From Candidatus Delongbacteria bacterium (GTDB lineage: Bacteria > Delongbacteria > UBA4055): 8,679 bases of DNA. Location of the stretch: the NCBI GenBank assembly GCA_016938535.1, contig JAFGUL010000024.1, positions 1 through 8,679 on the forward strand, written 5' to 3'. Below are positions 7,687-8,679 of this stretch, piece by piece. The stretch's first letter is position 1, and each line of letters begins with the position of its first letter. The translations under genes were made by a program, and so were the position numbers. A model generated the notes under the pieces. The model did no database searches. It was given only the letters and a program-made list of their open reading frames with translations, and was not told the origin of the DNA.

Positions 7687-8679
7687 ATGAGAAGATTTAA
7701 ACTAGCACTAGTATTGTTGATTTTAATGATCAATCCTGTTCTTTACTCACAATTTGTGTTTGGAACAGGTACAGAAGAAGATCCATATCACATCACAAAC
7801 CCTTCAGAACTGAATTCCATAAGAGATTTTATGACATCATATTTTACACTAGATTGCGATATTGACCTTGCATTGTATTTAAATGAAGAAAATGAAGGTT
7901 ACAATAATGGAGAATTCTGGGAACCTATTGGTAATTCGAATAATCCTTTCAAAGGAACAATTTACGGTAATGCTAAAAGAATTTTGAATCTGAAAATTAA
8001 CAGACCTGATTCAATATATATAGGATTATTCGGGTATGCCGACAGTTGTTCTGTTAATGATCTTTCGTTGGAAATAGATTTAGAGTCAAAGATTTTTGGA
8101 AATGAATTAGTTGGGGGATTGATCGGATATTGTTCAAACAGTTCAATATCAAAGTGCTCATCAGTCGGCACTATTGAAGGAGAAACTGATACAGGCGGAT
8201 TGATAGGTTACATTAAGGAAAGTACAGTAACCGATTGTAATGCAATCTGCACTGTAACAGGATGGGCAGGAATAGGAGGATTAATAGGTGGTAATGAAAA
8301 CGGTATCATAAACAGATGTTATTCTACTGGTGTGATTATTGAAACAATCGGAGGTTATAGTATCGGGGGACTTGTCGGATTGAATGACGGGTACTTATTT
8401 GAGTCATTTTCAAATTCTGATGTAGAAGGTGAGAGTAAAATTGGTGGTCTTGTAGGAATCAATTTTGGCGATTCGATCTTGAATTGCTACGCCACAGGTT
8501 CAGTAACGGGGCAAACAATGGGACAAGATTTTGGTGGATTAATCGGAGATAATTGGGGCGAAGTAAGAAATTGTTACTCAACCGGCGTAGTTACCGGTGG
8601 TACGAATACCGGAGGTTTTATAGGGATAAACAGTGATGGTACTGTTATAGACAGTTACTGGGATACTGAAACTTCCGGA
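7687..8679 (+). CDS. Secreted GLUG-motif repeat protein, 3' partial
   Basis: The first 331 codons are open to the window end with no stop. A signal peptide spans about 1-21 (MRRFK, then a Leu/Val/Ile core, ending LYS). The mature start QFVFGTGTEEDPYHITNPSE is the classic entry of GLUG/Cloacimonetes-type surface proteins. A variable region with WEPIGNSNNPFKGTIYG at about 78-94 leads into seven GLUG motifs (GGLIG or a close variant) at residues 143, 170, 197, 227, 253, 283 and 309. Each is preceded by CYSTG/CYATG-like segments, and the visible part ends in SYWDTETSG, a common GLUG-unit ending. These repeats form extracellular beta-rich stalks seen in adhesin-like proteins; the precise role is unknown. 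AAGGAGA at 7674-7680 sits 6 bases before the ATG. The missing C terminus may carry a sorting or anchoring domain. The gene looks AT-richer than its neighbours. Confidence 0.88.
   Translation, partial: MRRFKLALVLLILMINPVLYSQFVFGTGTEEDPYHITNPSELNSIRDFMTSYFTLDCDIDLALYLNEENEGYNNGEFWEPIGNSNNPFKGTIYGNAKRILNLKINRPDSIYIGLFGYADSCSVNDLSLEIDLESKIFGNELVGGLIGYCSNSSISKCSSVGTIEGETDTGGLIGYIKESTVTDCNAICTVTGWAGIGGLIGGNENGIINRCYSTGVIIETIGGYSIGGLVGLNDGYLFESFSNSDVEGESKIGGLVGINFGDSILNCYATGSVTGQTMGQDFGGLIGDNWGEVRNCYSTGVVTGGTNTGGFIGINSDGTVIDSYWDTETSG
8110..8631 (+). repeat. Tandem degenerate GLUG-repeat coding region (seven visible units)
   Basis: Seven degenerate protein repeats are centred on GGLIG/GGLVG/GGFIG, with starts spaced 27, 27, 30, 26, 30 and 26 residues apart. 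Glycine and turn positions are conserved while intervening residues vary. At the DNA level the copies are diverged (for example GGGGGATTGATCGG against GGAGGATTAATAGG), so this is an old protein repeat and not a recent tandem duplication. Confidence 0.8.

Noticed and set aside
7962..8171. A 69-codon minus-strand frame inside the GLUG gene
   Set aside because: It is antisense to the signal-peptide-bearing GLUG gene and lacks any recognisable motif; it is an artefact of the open repeat region.
8110..8631. Regularly spaced repeats as a possible CRISPR array
   Set aside because: The repeats are degenerate at DNA level, keep an open frame and encode GLUG protein motifs; there are no identical repeats with unique spacers.

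Overview
The window reads as an ordinary bacterial chromosome segment from a Gram-negative organism. Three exported proteins, an inner-membrane mechanosensitive channel and a GLUG-repeat surface-type protein suggest a member of the wider Bacteroidetes/FCB group (for example a Cloacimonetes- or Delongbacteria-like lineage). That placement rests on gene style only and is tentative. Base composition is moderately AT-rich. No RNA genes, insertion sequences, CRISPR arrays or phage genes were found, and no gene-free stretch exceeds about 150 bases.

Layout. (i) Positions 1-2888, plus strand: a tight three-gene operon. It holds the C-terminal part of an S41 carboxyl-terminal processing peptidase (cut by the window start), a response regulator with an unrecognised cysteine-rich C-terminal domain, and a PfkB-family kinase. 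The regulator most likely starts at TTG directly behind the peptidase stop and in the same frame. The kinase start overlaps the regulator stop as ATGA. (ii) Positions 2889-7537, minus strand: transcription runs from an S9 (glutamyl-endopeptidase-like) exported serine peptidase, through a YbdG-type MscS-family channel, to a periplasmic TPR protein that overlaps the channel gene by ATGA. This cluster meets the first operon tail to tail with no spacer; the two stop codons form TGATCA. (iii) Positions 7538-7686: a divergent AT-rich intergenic region with an inverted repeat (10-base arms, 9 of 10 matching) that overlaps the likely -35 element of the peptidase gene. (iv) Positions 7687-8679, plus strand: the first 331 codons of a secreted GLUG-repeat protein that runs off the window end.

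How the genes may work together. The left operon couples an envelope protease, a phospho-signalling protein and a small-molecule kinase whose substrate is unknown. The right cluster contains a turgor-relief channel translationally coupled to an exported TPR protein, so a shared envelope or osmotic-stress role is plausible but inferred. I see no clear new defence or mobile system. The most unusual items are the response regulator's four-cysteine output domain, its same-frame TAG junction with the peptidase, and the YbdG-TPR pair.
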